From Methylovulum sp. (GTDB lineage Bacteria > Pseudomonadota > Gammaproteobacteria > Methylococcales > Methylomonadaceae): a DNA stretch of 45,203 nt. The DNA lies in contig JAURZI010000018.1 of the NCBI GenBank assembly GCA_030653435.1, forward strand, positions 1 through 45,203, given 5' to 3'. Both the position numbers and the translations under genes were made by a program. Below are positions 8,242 to 16,927 of the stretch, in pieces (position 1 is the stretch's first letter; every line of letters starts with the position of its first letter). The notes under the pieces were generated by a model that searched no databases, was not told the DNA's origin, and saw only the letters and a program-made list of their open reading frames with translations.

Positions 8242-9510
8242 TTAAGCGGGTTTACCCTCAAGGGGTAACATTTCACAAATCCTGGCCATAGCGCCCTGGT
8301 TCTGCTGGACAAACTGCTTTGCCCTTGCCGCCAGCTCATCCCTGTACTTAAGATCGGTGGACAGCATAACTATAGCGTTGACAATAGCGTCTTTATCCAG
8401 GCATTGTATCGCCGCGTTATGTTTTAGCGTATCTAGTGCTATCTCTTTAAAGTTTGCCATATAAGGGCCAAACAGAACGGGCACGCCCGCCGCCGCCGCT
8501 TCCAGGATATTATGCCCACCTACCGGAACCATGCTGCCGCCGATAAAGGCAATATCTGCGGCTACGTACAGCATTTTTAATTCGCCCAGGGTATCGATCA
8601 GATAAATATCGCTGGATGGCGTACAAGCCGCACCGGATGTACGCGTGACAACATCCAGGCTTAACTGCCCGCATAATTTTTTCACTTCTGAAAAACGCTC
8701 AGGATGCCTGGGCGCTATCAACAGCAGCAAGTCGGGCAAGCGCGGCTTGAGTTCCTGATAAATATCCAGGCATATTTTTTCTTCACCTTTATGAGTGCTG
8801 GCACAAATCCAGACCAGCCGCTTGCCAAACACATCGGCTTTTAAACGCAAGCCTTGTTCAACCATATCGGCGGAAATGTTGATATCGAATTTTATATTGC
8901 CCAAAGTTATGACGTTTTCAGCATGTGCGCCTATGGCTATAAAACGTTGCCGGTCATCTTGCGTTTGTGTGGCAATCTGCTTGACTTGCGCTAAAGCTGG
9001 ACGGATCAAAGAGGGTATTTTTTGATAGCCACGCGCTGATTTCTCAGATAAACGGGCATTGATGACATATAAAGGGATGCCGTTTTTGCCACAAGAAGCA
9101 TACAGATTTGGCCAGATTTCAGTTTCCATGATGACAGCCAGCCTAGGCTTGAAACAGCGCATAAAGCGGTTGACGGCATCAGGCAGATCATAAGGCAAAT
9201 AGACATGCGCGACCACGCCGTTAAGCACCGCCGTGACTCGGGCAGAACCGGTAGGCGTCGTCGTCGTGACTAACAAACTGGCGTCAGGGTGCTGGCATTG
9301 TATCTGCCGAATTAACGGAAATACTGCTTCAGCCTCACCCACTGAAACGGCATGAAACCAGATGACCTGTTCAGGATATTTTTTATCGTAGATGGCAAAG
9401 CGTTCGTACCAGCGGCTTAGATAGCCGGGCGCTTTAATGCTTCGCCAGATAAGGCGCAGCATAATAAGAGGAATGAGCAGATAAAACAGGCTGGAATATA
9501 AAGCGCGCAT
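8242..9510 (-). CDS. waaA: 3-deoxy-D-manno-octulosonic acid (KDO) transferase
   Basis: Transfers KDO from CMP-KDO to the lipid A precursor at the inner face of the cytoplasmic membrane. About 422 residues from ATG 9510, the usual size. An N-terminal membrane anchor (ALYSSLFYLLIPLIMLRLIW) is followed by the N domain signature FHAVSVGEAEA, METEIWPNL, and the C-domain stretch GGSMVPVGGHNILEAAAAG, all typical of WaaA/KdtA. A GTG at 9540 with GAGGGGG before it is an alternative start, but it would lie inside a strong hairpin and add 10 atypical residues. It follows rplI in the same transcript. Confidence 0.93.
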   Translation of the reverse strand: MRALYSSLFYLLIPLIMLRLIWRSIKAPGYLSRWYERFAIYDKKYPEQVIWFHAVSVGEAEAVFPLIRQIQCQHPDASLLVTTTTPTGSARVTAVLNGVVAHVYLPYDLPDAVNRFMRCFKPRLAVIMETEIWPNLYASCGKNGIPLYVINARLSEKSARGYQKIPSLIRPALAQVKQIATQTQDDRQRFIAIGAHAENVITLGNIKFDINISADMVEQGLRLKADVFGKRLVWICASTHKGEEKICLDIYQELKPRLPDLLLLIAPRHPERFSEVKKLCGQLSLDVVTRTSGAACTPSSDIYLIDTLGELKMLYVAADIAFIGGSMVPVGGHNILEAAAAGVPVLFGPYMANFKEIALDTLKHNAAIQCLDKDAIVNAIVMLSTDLKYRDELAARAKQFVQQNQGAMARICEMLPLEGKPA

Positions 9511-9524
9511 AATCCTGCAACCGT

Positions 9525-9554
9525 ATAGAGGGAGTCGCACGCGGCCCCCTCTAT
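9525..9554 (-). repeat. Strong intercistronic hairpin between rplI and waaA
   Basis: ATAGAGGG (9525-9532) pairs perfectly with CCCTCTAT (9547-9554), and inside it GTCGC pairs with GCGGC, giving an almost fully paired 30-base hairpin. No T-run follows on the minus strand, so it is not a classic terminator. It may stabilise the 3' end of the ribosomal-protein part of the mRNA or reduce read-through into waaA. Confidence 0.6.
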
Positions 9555-9563
9555 CAAGGCATG

Positions 9564-10013
9564 TTATGCTTCAGGGGCAATTTTAATAGGCAAGGTCACG
9601 ATAACGTCGGAATGGATCATAATGTCGATATCGTAATCGCCAATGTGGCGGATCGCACCGTGCGGCAGGCGAATTTCATGCTTTTCCACAGCAATACCAG
9701 CGGCAGTAATGGCTTCAGCGATATTATGCGTACCGACTGAACCGAATAACCTGCCTTCATCACCGGCTTTATGGGCAATGACGATAGTCAGTTTACTCAA
9801 CAGGTTTGCACGCGATTGAGCGGCATTCAATTTTTCAGCCGCCGCTTTCTCAAGTTCTGCACGACGCTCTTCAAATTCAGCGATTTTCTTTGCAGTGGCA
9901 GCAACCGCCTTGCCTTTCGGAACCAGATAGTTCCGGCCATAACCGGCTTTAATGGTGACTTTGTCGCCCAGATTACCCAGGTTCGCTATCTTTTCAAGAA
10001 GAATGACTTCCAT
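9564..10013 (-). CDS. rplI: 50S ribosomal protein L9
   Basis: 149 residues, the standard length. The N-terminal domain begins [19 protein letters not shown] and contains the [17 protein letters not shown] signature of L9. A long connecting helix ([17 protein letters not shown]) leads to the C-terminal RNA-binding domain ([30 protein letters not shown]). It binds 23S rRNA near the L1 stalk. It is the fourth gene of the rpsF unit; the dnaB gene that often follows rplI is absent here, and waaA follows instead. Confidence 0.98.
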   Translation of the reverse strand: MEVILLEKIANLGNLGDKVTIKAGYGRNYLVPKGKAVAATAKKIAEFEERRAELEKAAAEKLNAAQSRANLLSKLTIVIAHKAGDEGRLFGSVGTHNIAEAITAAGIAVEKHEIRLPHGAIRHIGDYDIDIMIHSDVIVTLPIKIAPEA

Positions 10014-10061
10014 CTTTTATTACCTCAGTTTTTCGGTTGTTAACCGACTGTTTTTACGCCA

Positions 10062-10955
10062 TCAGGCGTTAGATTGATTGGATTTGTTTTTTCGTAAGTT
10101 CAGCCACGCATCAGCCAGTCCGACCAAAGCAACGGGCAACAAGGCATGGGGTATCAAAAACAGGGTGATATAAAACATCGGCACCGCAAAACGGGCTATT
10201 TTCATTGCTCCGAACAGCGTATGCAAAACAGCTGTGCCAATCACGATATAGAGCACAAACAATAAAATCGCCGCATTCCATGACACCTCAGAAAGCGCAC
10301 CGGAACTTGCCGTGGCGAGCCCTACAACGGCAATACTGCCTATCGCCAATCTTGGCTGTGTGCTGAGCGACAAGTATTCCTGCCTAAATCCACCCGGATT
10401 ATACAGGTTCGCTTGCCACCAACGCCCCAAAAACAGGCCGAACAATAGGCTGAACACCGTCCCGGCGGCAACCACACCCGTCATATAATGGGACATGACC
10501 GCTATCCTGAGATTGGCATCTTCAACCGGGGCATCTGGAGGCAACATTTGTACCAGCATGGTTTTCCACATTAGCGCGGCTTCCGGGTTATAAAGGTAAT
10601 AGCCAATAACGCTAACCACGCCTAATAACACAGCAATTTCAACGGCCAGTGACAAATGCCGACCTTCCCTCAGCACAATTGAAATTAGCCAGACAGGAAG
10701 CCACAATACCGCCGCATAAGCCAAGGCAAACTGATAATTGCCCAACAAGATCAAACCGAGCGCTCCGGCCGCCACACTAGAACACAGCAACACATACAGG
10801 CCTTCAAAAGCGCCTAGCCTTAAGGTGACCAGAGCAACCGCCGCTGAACTTACCACACTGACCGGGGGCATAATGAGTGACAGCAATGCCAGGGATGAAG
10901 CCACTATCATGGCTTGTATCCTTCCCCGCATGATATAGGCCGCTAAAAAATTCAC
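10062..10955 (-). CDS. DUF2232/YybS-like integral membrane protein
   Basis: 297 residues, mostly hydrophobic, with about seven or eight predicted membrane helices (for example IVASSLALLSLIMPPVSVVS and VALVTLRLGAFEGLYVLLCS) and a short basic, asparagine-rich C-terminus (NLRKNKSNQSNA). Its position between rpsR and rplI, with gaps of 15 and 48 bases, is that of the DUF2232 (YybS-like) proteins found in the same ribosomal operon of other Proteobacteria. Function is unknown; a transporter-like or membrane-assembly role is possible. The assignment rests on topology plus position, with no catalytic motif seen. Confidence 0.75.
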   Translation of the reverse strand: MNFLAAYIMRGRIQAMIVASSLALLSLIMPPVSVVSSAAVALVTLRLGAFEGLYVLLCSSVAAGALGLILLGNYQFALAYAAVLWLPVWLISIVLREGRHLSLAVEIAVLLGVVSVIGYYLYNPEAALMWKTMLVQMLPPDAPVEDANLRIAVMSHYMTGVVAAGTVFSLLFGLFLGRWWQANLYNPGGFRQEYLSLSTQPRLAIGSIAVVGLATASSGALSEVSWNAAILLFVLYIVIGTAVLHTLFGAMKIARFAVPMFYITLFLIPHALLPVALVGLADAWLNLRKNKSNQSNA

Positions 10956-10970
10956 TATGCCCCCAAGGTA

Positions 10971-11198
10971 TTATTTGTGTGCGTCGCAGAAAGGCAACAA
11001 GGCAATGAAACGTGCCCGCTTAATGGCCACGCACAATTCCCGTTGATACTTGGCGCTGGTTCCGGTGATGCGGCTAGGGACGATTTTGCCGGTCTCAGTA
11101 ATATAATCACTTAATAAATCCAGATCTTTATAGTCAATCTGTGTGCCGCCTTCTGCGCTAAACCGGCAGAATTTTTTGCGTCTGATGTTACGTGCCAT
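10971..11198 (-). CDS. rpsR: 30S ribosomal protein S18
   Basis: 75 residues, the full usual length. It begins [17 protein letters not shown] and contains [32 protein letters not shown], the S18 signature, with basic termini for 16S rRNA contact. S18 forms a heterodimer with S6 on the platform of the 30S subunit; the S6 gene lies 32 bases upstream. Confidence 0.98.
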   Translation of the reverse strand: MARNIRRKKFCRFSAEGGTQIDYKDLDLLSDYITETGKIVPSRITGTSAKYQRELCVAIKRARFIALLPFCDAHK

Positions 11199-11230
11199 AA
11201 TAATTTCCTTAAATCCTTAGTTAATAATGT

Positions 11231-11701
11231 CTATTCAGAAATGATTTCGTCAGCATCGAAATCTTCGTCGATGTCATCTAAATCAACCCCATCAGCAGCA
11301 ACTACCGCGGCGGCGGCAAGCGCTGAAGCTTCCTTGGCGGCAGCGTCTTTCGCCCTGGTCTCAGCGAGCTTATTTTCTTCAGCAGTTGATGCGGCAATAA
11401 CGGACACTTCAGTAATGGCTTGTTTTTGTAACAAGGTCATGCTGCGTAAAATAGCATCATTAAAGCGGAAACCTGTTTCCAGCTCCGCTAAGGTAGCTTG
11501 GTCACACTCGACATTCATCAGCACATAATGTGCCTTGTGAATTTTCTTTATGGGGTAAGCCAAGTGCCTACGACCCCAATCTTCGAGGCGATGGATTGTT
11601 CCGGCGGCGCCTTCGATGGTTGATTTATAGCGTTCAATCATCGCAGGCACCTGGGCGCTTTGGTCTGGATGAACTAAAAAGACTATTTCATAATGTCGCA
11701 T
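11231..11701 (-). CDS. rpsF: 30S ribosomal protein S6
   Basis: 156 residues, longer than the ~131-135 of Escherichia coli S6. Residues 1-100 are canonical ([56 protein letters not shown]). The extra C-terminal tail is alanine-rich, then strongly acidic ([15 protein letters not shown]). In other bacteria the S6 tail is a target of glutamate addition by RimK. AAGGAA lies 5-6 bases before the ATG. It is the first gene of the ribosomal unit. Confidence 0.97.
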   Translation of the reverse strand: MRHYEIVFLVHPDQSAQVPAMIERYKSTIEGAAGTIHRLEDWGRRHLAYPIKKIHKAHYVLMNVECDQATLAELETGFRFNDAILRSMTLLQKQAITEVSVIAASTAEENKLAETRAKDAAAKEASALAAAAVVAADGVDLDDIDEDFDADEIISE

Positions 11702-11778
11702 TGTTTTTCCTTACGGTTAAAGCCTCCCCTTTCTAATCGAAAAGGTAAAGCAAGGAGGAGCAGTGAGCTCCATAGAAC
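11702..11778 (-). promoter_or_regulatory. Structured rpsF leader, possible S6:S18 binding element
   Basis: Between the predicted transcription start and the rpsF ATG, the minus-strand RNA can fold into a nested stem. ACGGTT (11776-11781) pairs with AACCGT (11713-11718), CCTCC with GGAGG, and CCTTTTC with GAAAGG around a GATTA loop. A CCG triplet lies just after the inner stems and before the ribosome binding site. rpsF leaders of many bacteria carry an S6:S18-binding hairpin with an unpaired CCG that gives autoregulation. I match this only by position, the CCG and the fold, not by a covariance model. Confidence 0.4.
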
Positions 11779-11783
11779 CGTGC

Positions 11784-11812
11784 ATTATAGAGGTATTTCT
11801 TATTTTTGAAAA
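11784..11812 (-). promoter_or_regulatory. Sigma-70 promoter of the rpsF operon
   Basis: Perfect -10 TATAAT (minus strand, 11789-11784) with a -35-like TTTTCA (11812-11807) at the optimal 17-base spacing. A start near 11777 would give a leader of about 75 bases. No other gene lies between it and rpsF. Confidence 0.7.
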
Positions 11813-11987
11813 GAATCCTACACTTAAATCAACATTATATTTAAGCCTGAATATAATCATTGCAAACTATTACGCCAATAACGCTGCCAGATTCCAACCG
11901 CCTAAAACCCATGCCGCTAATTTCAACTTGACAAAAAATCTGCATCATAGAAACTAGACCCGTTTTAACAACATAAGAGTACCATCT

Positions 11988-13241
11988 TTGAACGACATGC
12001 CCCTAAGTATGCTATTCGGCATACTTGCATTAATGCTCATTCTTTCCGCTTTTTTTGCCGGCTCAGAAACATCTTTAATGTCGTTAAACCGGTATCGGCT
12101 AAGACATCTGGTTAAACTAAAACACCCTGGCGCAGTAAAAACCCATAACTTGCTAAAAAGGCCAGACCGCCTGCTAGGCCTCATTTTACTCTGCAATAAT
12201 TTTGTTAATAATTTCGCTGCTTCGATAGCCACTGTCATTGCCATAAAGCTCTATGCCAATGAAGAATCCATTATCGCCATCGCCACCGGAATCCTGACTA
12301 TCGTCATGCTGATTTGCTCAGACGTAACCCCCAAGACACTGGCCGCCATCAAACCGGAATTGCTGGCCTTCCCTGCCGCCTGGATATACACCCCGCTACT
12401 CAAAATACTCTATCCGGTCGTAGGCTTCATCAATTTATTTGTCAACCTGCTGCTTCGTATCGTCGGTGTCGATGTCAAAAAAAACTACTACGATACGCTG
12501 AATAAAGACGAGTTAAAAAGCATTATTACCGAAGCGGAGAGCCTGATGCCGATACGCTATCAAAAAATGCTCCTGGGGATACTGGATCTCGAATCAGCGA
12601 CCGTTGAAGACATTATGACGCCGCGCAATGAAATTGTCGGCATTGACCTCGAAGCGTCTATCGAAGACATTATTGAACGCATCAAAACCAGTCCACATAC
12701 CCAATTGGCCGTATACAAAAAAAGCATAGACAGGATCATTGGTTTTTTACATCTAAGGAAAGCGCTTATTGAAGTTAACAATGAGGATTTCGACAAGCAA
12801 TCAATCATTAATTTATTAAGCAAGCCGGTATTCATTCCTGAAAGTACGCCGGTACACACTCAGATGCTGAAATTTAAAAGCGAGAAGGTACGCATAGGCC
12901 TAGTGGTCGACGAATATGGCGACGTCCAGGGTCTTGTTACGCTGGACGATCTGTTGCAAGAAATCGTCGGCGAGTTGATTACCGACGACACCACTGCGGC
13001 CAGAGTGCAAAATGACGGCAGTTATCTGGTTGATGCCAATATCACGGTAAGGGAACTAAACCGGATCACGCAATGGTCTTTGCCGACAGAAGGCCCAAAG
13101 ACCCTTAACGGCCTCATCATTGAATTCATGGAAACCATTCCAGAACCGGGAATCAGCATCAACTTGCATGGCTATCCTGTCGAAATCATAAAACGCGATA
13201 AAAATACCGTTAAACTGGTCAAATTTTTACCCAAAAAATAG
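11988..13241 (+). CDS. CNNM/CorC (HlyC family) membrane protein with CBS pair
   Basis: 417 residues from TTG at 11988, which has AAGAG 8 bases upstream; an ATG three codons on (11997) is the alternative. Residues ~5-180 form a DUF21/CNNM membrane domain with three or four helices (LFGILALMLILSAFFAGSET). Next comes a CBS pair (VEDIMTPRNEIVGID, VDEYGDVQGLVTLDDLLQEI). Residues ~335-415 are the CorC_HlyC FAD-like domain (DGSYLVDANITVRELN). It resembles YfjD/CorB of enteric bacteria, a family linked to magnesium or cobalt efflux and resistance. A true corA lies 28 kb away in this window. Function in ion export is inferred from family. Confidence 0.88.
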   Translation: MNDMPLSMLFGILALMLILSAFFAGSETSLMSLNRYRLRHLVKLKHPGAVKTHNLLKRPDRLLGLILLCNNFVNNFAASIATVIAIKLYANEESIIAIATGILTIVMLICSDVTPKTLAAIKPELLAFPAAWIYTPLLKILYPVVGFINLFVNLLLRIVGVDVKKNYYDTLNKDELKSIITEAESLMPIRYQKMLLGILDLESATVEDIMTPRNEIVGIDLEASIEDIIERIKTSPHTQLAVYKKSIDRIIGFLHLRKALIEVNNEDFDKQSIINLLSKPVFIPESTPVHTQMLKFKSEKVRIGLVVDEYGDVQGLVTLDDLLQEIVGELITDDTTAARVQNDGSYLVDANITVRELNRITQWSLPTEGPKTLNGLIIEFMETIPEPGISINLHGYPVEIIKRDKNTVKLVKFLPKK

Positions 13242-13343
13242 CCAGCAAACGTAGTAACTTACCGCTAAAAACATGTAATTTCTTGGATAACTAAAATAAT
13301 ACCGACTATAATTGAAGTTTGTCCCAAGTCATAAACTGTTGCA

Positions 13344-13982
13344 ATGGCAAAACTTACTGTTTTTTTTAAATACAAAGCGATTGATTCATACTTGTTCGAC
13401 AACGGTATCATTCATATCGGTCGCGATGAAACCAATAACATAACCATAGATAGCCTTGCGGTCGCCCCCGCACATGCGGCGGTTATTATTCGCGGCGACG
13501 TGGCCACCATCAAACAACTGAATGACAATTTTCCATTAATCATCAATGGCCAAAAAATCAAAGAATGCGGCCTGAAAGATAATGACACCATAACGATAGG
13601 CAAACACGACATCGTCTACAACACCACCACCGAGTCCGTGACGGAAACTGAAACATCCGAAAAAGTTACTGTCTTCGGCAAGGAAGCCCTTAGCTACGAC
13701 CCTGACAGCGAAATCCATATGCCGACAGCCAGCCTACAGGTAATGAATGGCAGCAGTATCGGCAAAGTCATGTCATTAAAAAAATCCATGACACGCTTGG
13801 GTTCCAATGGCAGCGGCGTTGTTGTGATCGCCAAAAGAAAAGACGGCTATTTTGTGTCCACATTGGAAAACGTAGGCACAATAGCCCTCAACGGCAATCC
13901 CATAGAAAACAACTATCTCAAGCTAAATCATAATGATGTGTTGACCCTCAATAATGTCTCCTTGCAGTTTTTCCTGAGCTAG
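13344..13982 (+). CDS. Protein with two FHA-like domains
   Basis: 212 residues, soluble, with no signal peptide or membrane segment. Residues ~15-90 contain IHIGRDETNNITIDS and, further on, APAHAAVI and LKDNDTITIGKHDIVY, the order of blocks in forkhead-associated domains. The second half (TRLGSNGSGVVVIAKRKDGY, LNGNPIENNYLKLNHNDVLTL) looks like a second, degenerate FHA fold. The serine before the conserved histidine is replaced by proline in the first domain, so phosphothreonine binding may be altered. No kinase or phosphatase gene is adjacent. It stands about 100 bases after the CorC-type gene, without an obvious ribosome binding site, and converges on radA. Confidence 0.8.
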   Translation: MAKLTVFFKYKAIDSYLFDNGIIHIGRDETNNITIDSLAVAPAHAAVIIRGDVATIKQLNDNFPLIINGQKIKECGLKDNDTITIGKHDIVYNTTTESVTETETSEKVTVFGKEALSYDPDSEIHMPTASLQVMNGSSIGKVMSLKKSMTRLGSNGSGVVVIAKRKDGYFVSTLENVGTIALNGNPIENNYLKLNHNDVLTLNNVSLQFFLS

Positions 13983-14001
13983 GCCGACATTTTATTACCC
14001 A

Positions 14002-15387
14002 CTACAGTCCTGAAAAAACATCGAGCGCTTCAACAAGCGTAGAGATCCCATAAACCTGCAAACCCTGTATAGGATGCTTAGGGGCATTGGCCTTGGGTAT
14101 GACCGCTTTTTTAAAACCATGTTTTGCCGCATCATTAAGCCGGGCATGACCATTGGCAACAGGCCTGATTTCCCCTCCCAAGCCGATTTCGCCAAAAAAA
14201 AACATATCTTGTGGAAGCACCTTATTCTTTAGGCTAGATACCACACCGATAACAATCGCTAGGTCAGAGCCGGTCTCACTGACCTTAATGCCGCCGACCA
14301 CATTGGCATAAATCTCATCTTGAGCAGTGATAATGCCGCCATGCCGCGATAGCACCGCCAGCAACATGGCTAGCCGGTTCTGGTCAAAACCTACCGCAAG
14401 ACGCCTTGGATTGCCGTATTGGCAATCGGTCACCAGCGCCTGTATTTCAACCAATAAGGGTCGGGTGCCTTCCCACAATACAGTCACCACACTGCCTGAT
14501 GACGGCGTTTCCGTGCGGTTCAAAAACATCGCCGACGGATTTTTAACTTCCTTAAGCCCTGAGCTATCCATCGCAAAAAAACCCAGTTCGCCGACACTGC
14601 CAAAGCGGTTCTTATCCGCCCTCAACACACGGTACCGGGCGTCATCCGTTGAACCCAGCATCACCTGAGTATCGACAATATGGCTTAAGGTCATAGGCCC
14701 CGCCAACGACTGATCTTTAGTCACATGCCCAACCATAAAAATACTGAGCTGATGTTTTTTGGCGTATTGCGTCAGATAGCTGGCGGATTCCCGCACCTGC
14801 GACACCGAACCCGGCGCAGACTCGGCATCCTCCGTATGAACAACCTGGATCGAATCGATAACAAGAATCTGCGGCTTAATGTCGGCCAAAACATCGCAAA
14901 TCCGTTGCACAGAGGTTTCCGCAAGCATCATGATTTTACTGGCGGGCAGTTTCAACCGATGCGCCCGCTCCGCAATTTGTTGCAAGGACTCTTCACCGGA
15001 AACATAAAGCACCCCGATGTCCCGGTCAGCAATGTTCGCAATCGCCTGCAACAACAGCGTGCTCTTGCCTGCTCCGGGCGCTCCGCCGATCAACACTACG
15101 CTACCCTTGACAATACCGCCGCCGAGCACGCGATCAAATTCAGATATGCCGGTCAGTATCCGCTCCGCTTGCAACAGATTGACATCAGACAATAATTTAA
15201 CTTCGGAAAGGCTGCCCGCATAACCTGCCCGGCTGCCGCGCCCGCTCGCTACAGATCCTAAGCGCACCTCTTTAATAGTATTCCAGGCCCCGCAACTGGT
15301 GCATTGCCCACCCCAGCGCGGAAAATCCGCACCGCATTCGTCGCAGACAAAGGCCGTTTTGCTTTTTTTACCCATGGCTTTATTCAT
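14002..15387 (-). CDS. radA: DNA repair protein RadA (branch-migration ATPase)
   Basis: 461 residues, the usual size. N-terminal C4 zinc finger (FVCDECG...CTSCGAW), Walker A GGAPGAGKST in the RecA-like core, the family-specific KNRFGS motif (ADKNRFGSVGELGF), and a C-terminal Lon-protease-like domain (FFFGEIGLGGEIRPV). It helps process recombination intermediates. The ATG at 15387 overlaps the end of the upstream dehydrogenase gene by 8 bases; an ATG four codons later is the alternative. dnaB and alr, frequent neighbours, are not here. Confidence 0.97.
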   Translation of the reverse strand: MNKAMGKKSKTAFVCDECGADFPRWGGQCTSCGAWNTIKEVRLGSVASGRGSRAGYAGSLSEVKLLSDVNLLQAERILTGISEFDRVLGGGIVKGSVVLIGGAPGAGKSTLLLQAIANIADRDIGVLYVSGEESLQQIAERAHRLKLPASKIMMLAETSVQRICDVLADIKPQILVIDSIQVVHTEDAESAPGSVSQVRESASYLTQYAKKHQLSIFMVGHVTKDQSLAGPMTLSHIVDTQVMLGSTDDARYRVLRADKNRFGSVGELGFFAMDSSGLKEVKNPSAMFLNRTETPSSGSVVTVLWEGTRPLLVEIQALVTDCQYGNPRRLAVGFDQNRLAMLLAVLSRHGGIITAQDEIYANVVGGIKVSETGSDLAIVIGVVSSLKNKVLPQDMFFFGEIGLGGEIRPVANGHARLNDAAKHGFKKAVIPKANAPKHPIQGLQVYGISTLVEALDVFSGL

Positions 15388-16216
15388 GGCCGATCAGCTC
15401 GCGATAGCCGTCCCTATAACCGGCATATTGAAATTGATAACCCAAAGCCTTTAGTCGGCTGTTAACACAACGCTTATTGCATGGCGCAGCATGCTCGAAT
15501 GGCTGTGCCCTAGGCGGGTCGCAATGCAGTTGTCGGGCCAGCCACGCGATTACTTCCCACAGCGGCGCAGGATCATCATCGCTAGCTAAATAGCATTGTT
15601 GCAGCGCAGCACCGGACAAGCGTTGCTGCAATAAAAACAGCAACACACCGACACAATCCTGCTGATGGATACGGTTGGTATAATACGGCGGCGCTTTTTG
15701 GATAGCAGGCGCTTGCCTGGCCATGCGTAACAAATGTTCACGGCCCGGCCCATAAATACCGGAAAAACGCACCACCACATTTTTCGGTCCCGAAGCCATC
15801 ACCCGCAACTCCGCTTGCCGAATTAACTGACTGGTGACAGTATCAGGTTGCGCCAACGCATCTTCATCCACCCACTCACCTTGCGACTGCCCGTAAACAC
15901 TGGTCGATGACACAAAAAACCACGGTTGCCGGGTAAATTTCGCCGACACATGCTGTAAACCCAGCTCATAAACAACCCGATAGCTTTGCTCCGTACGCCC
16001 ATCGGCAGAGACAATAAAAAACACCACATCGACCTCCAGGTCCAGGTTGTCCATATCCGAGGCGGAACTTATGTCGGCGGCAATGAAATTTACACCGTCG
16101 TCCCCTGTAGACGGGGGATAACGTTTTAAGCCGGTCACCTCATGACCTTGCCCGGCTAAGGCTTTCGCCAAACCCATGCCGATAGCACCACAACCGATAA
16201 TTAATATTTTTGCCAT
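15380..16216 (-). CDS. NAD(P)-dependent epimerase/dehydratase-like (YeeZ-type SDR) protein
   Basis: About 278 residues from ATG 16216; the frame runs 10 codons further up but the dinucleotide-binding strand MAKILIIGCGAIGMGLAKAL fits the start chosen. This Rossmann motif (GCGAIGMGLA) is followed by FVSSTSVYG and VVVRFSGIYGPGREHLL, as in atypical short-chain dehydrogenases of the YeeZ/sugar-epimerase type. The classical YxxxK pair is not evident. Substrate is unknown. It overlaps radA by 8 bases, so the two are translationally coupled, but I see no functional link. Confidence 0.82.
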   Translation of the reverse strand: MAKILIIGCGAIGMGLAKALAGQGHEVTGLKRYPPSTGDDGVNFIAADISSASDMDNLDLEVDVVFFIVSADGRTEQSYRVVYELGLQHVSAKFTRQPWFFVSSTSVYGQSQGEWVDEDALAQPDTVTSQLIRQAELRVMASGPKNVVVRFSGIYGPGREHLLRMARQAPAIQKAPPYYTNRIHQQDCVGVLLFLLQQRLSGAALQQCYLASDDDPAPLWEVIAWLARQLHCDPPRAQPFEHAAPCNKRCVNSRLKALGYQFQYAGYRDGYRELIGHE

Positions 16217-16588
16217 ATTTGATCCGCTGCCTGCTATCCAAGCCACATTAAGCCATCTTAAATAAGCACCTTACCAGAGATTAGCCGTCAAGAACAGAAG
16301 GCCACTGGCACTACTCCACAGTCGGCACAAGCATCCACGCAAGCCATACGACAAGGTGACCCGAATCTGATCCGGCAACCTTAACGCAGTAACTCATCTG
16401 ACCCACAGCTACGCATCTGAAAGCTGGCTTGCATAGCCCTGATCGAATGAAGTTAAGCGTATACCCTAAACGGCGACAATGCTTATTTATGTAAGGTACG
16501 GACAAAAAGGGGCAATATGACTGCGCGAAATATAGGGCTATTGCCGCGCGACAAACTGTTCAGTGGCTAGATGGTACAAACAGTACGC
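16217..16588. other. Intergenic region without a supported gene
   Basis: No ORF here has convincing coding character; a 64-codon frame on the minus strand (16311-16505) matches no family I know. Near the right end GGCAATA (starting 16511) and TATTGCC form a 7-bp inverted repeat over about 20 bases. The 14-mer ATTGCCGCGCGACA at 16540-16553 recurs at 16707-16720. These may be pieces of a small repeat or an operator. Confidence 0.4.
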
Positions 16589-16621
16589 AAAAAAAATGCG
16601 GCCAACAGGCGTTGGCCGCAT
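16589..16621 (-). terminator. Perfect 11-bp intrinsic terminator
   Basis: ATGCGGCCAAC (16596-16606) and its exact complement (16611-16621) form an 11-bp GC-rich stem with a 4-base loop. On the minus strand it runs directly into eight T residues, the form of a strong rho-independent terminator. On the plus strand there is no T-run. Confidence 0.88.
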
Positions 16622-16665
16622 AAAAACTCTTAAACCCTTTAGGAGGCAGTGCAAATCAAGAGTGG
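16589..16665 (-). ncRNA. Probable small RNA with intrinsic terminator
   Basis: On the minus strand a -10-like TAGAAT (16675-16670) precedes about 75 bases ending in a strong terminator. The transcript would contain an unpaired ACTGCCTCCT stretch complementary to a Shine-Dalgarno sequence. No minus-strand gene lies upstream until mnmA, more than 1.6 kb away beyond an opposite-strand gene, so the terminator needs a promoter of its own inside this gap. The -35 is weak. It is not 6S, tmRNA, RNase P or SRP RNA by size or sequence. The alternative is an antisense transcript from the glycosyltransferase gene. Confidence 0.5.
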
Positions 16666-16927
16666 GGTTATTCTAGCCCGCCCTACCCTTTTATAAAATA
16701 TGACATATTGCCGCGCGACAGCTTGTCGCAGCCGAACTGTCGGCCCAGCCTAGCACTCACTTTGCCCTATCATGAGCTATTTGTTTATCCTATGCCAATA
16801 GAGTCCGTGGGTTCAACTAAGTGTATATTAAGTCCAGATTGGCCAGCATTAAAAGCGCCATAACCTTTATGATTTGACTTATAGGCATGTGAATAACACC
16901 GCCATCACCCCAACAAATAGCTTGCTT

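Noticed and set aside
9525-9554. Hairpin considered as terminator of rplI
   Set aside because: No T-run follows on the minus strand; listed as an intercistronic hairpin.
16311-16505. 64-codon frame on the minus strand
   Set aside because: No start context, no known family, unusual Cys/Trp content and no neighbour in the same unit; left as non-coding.
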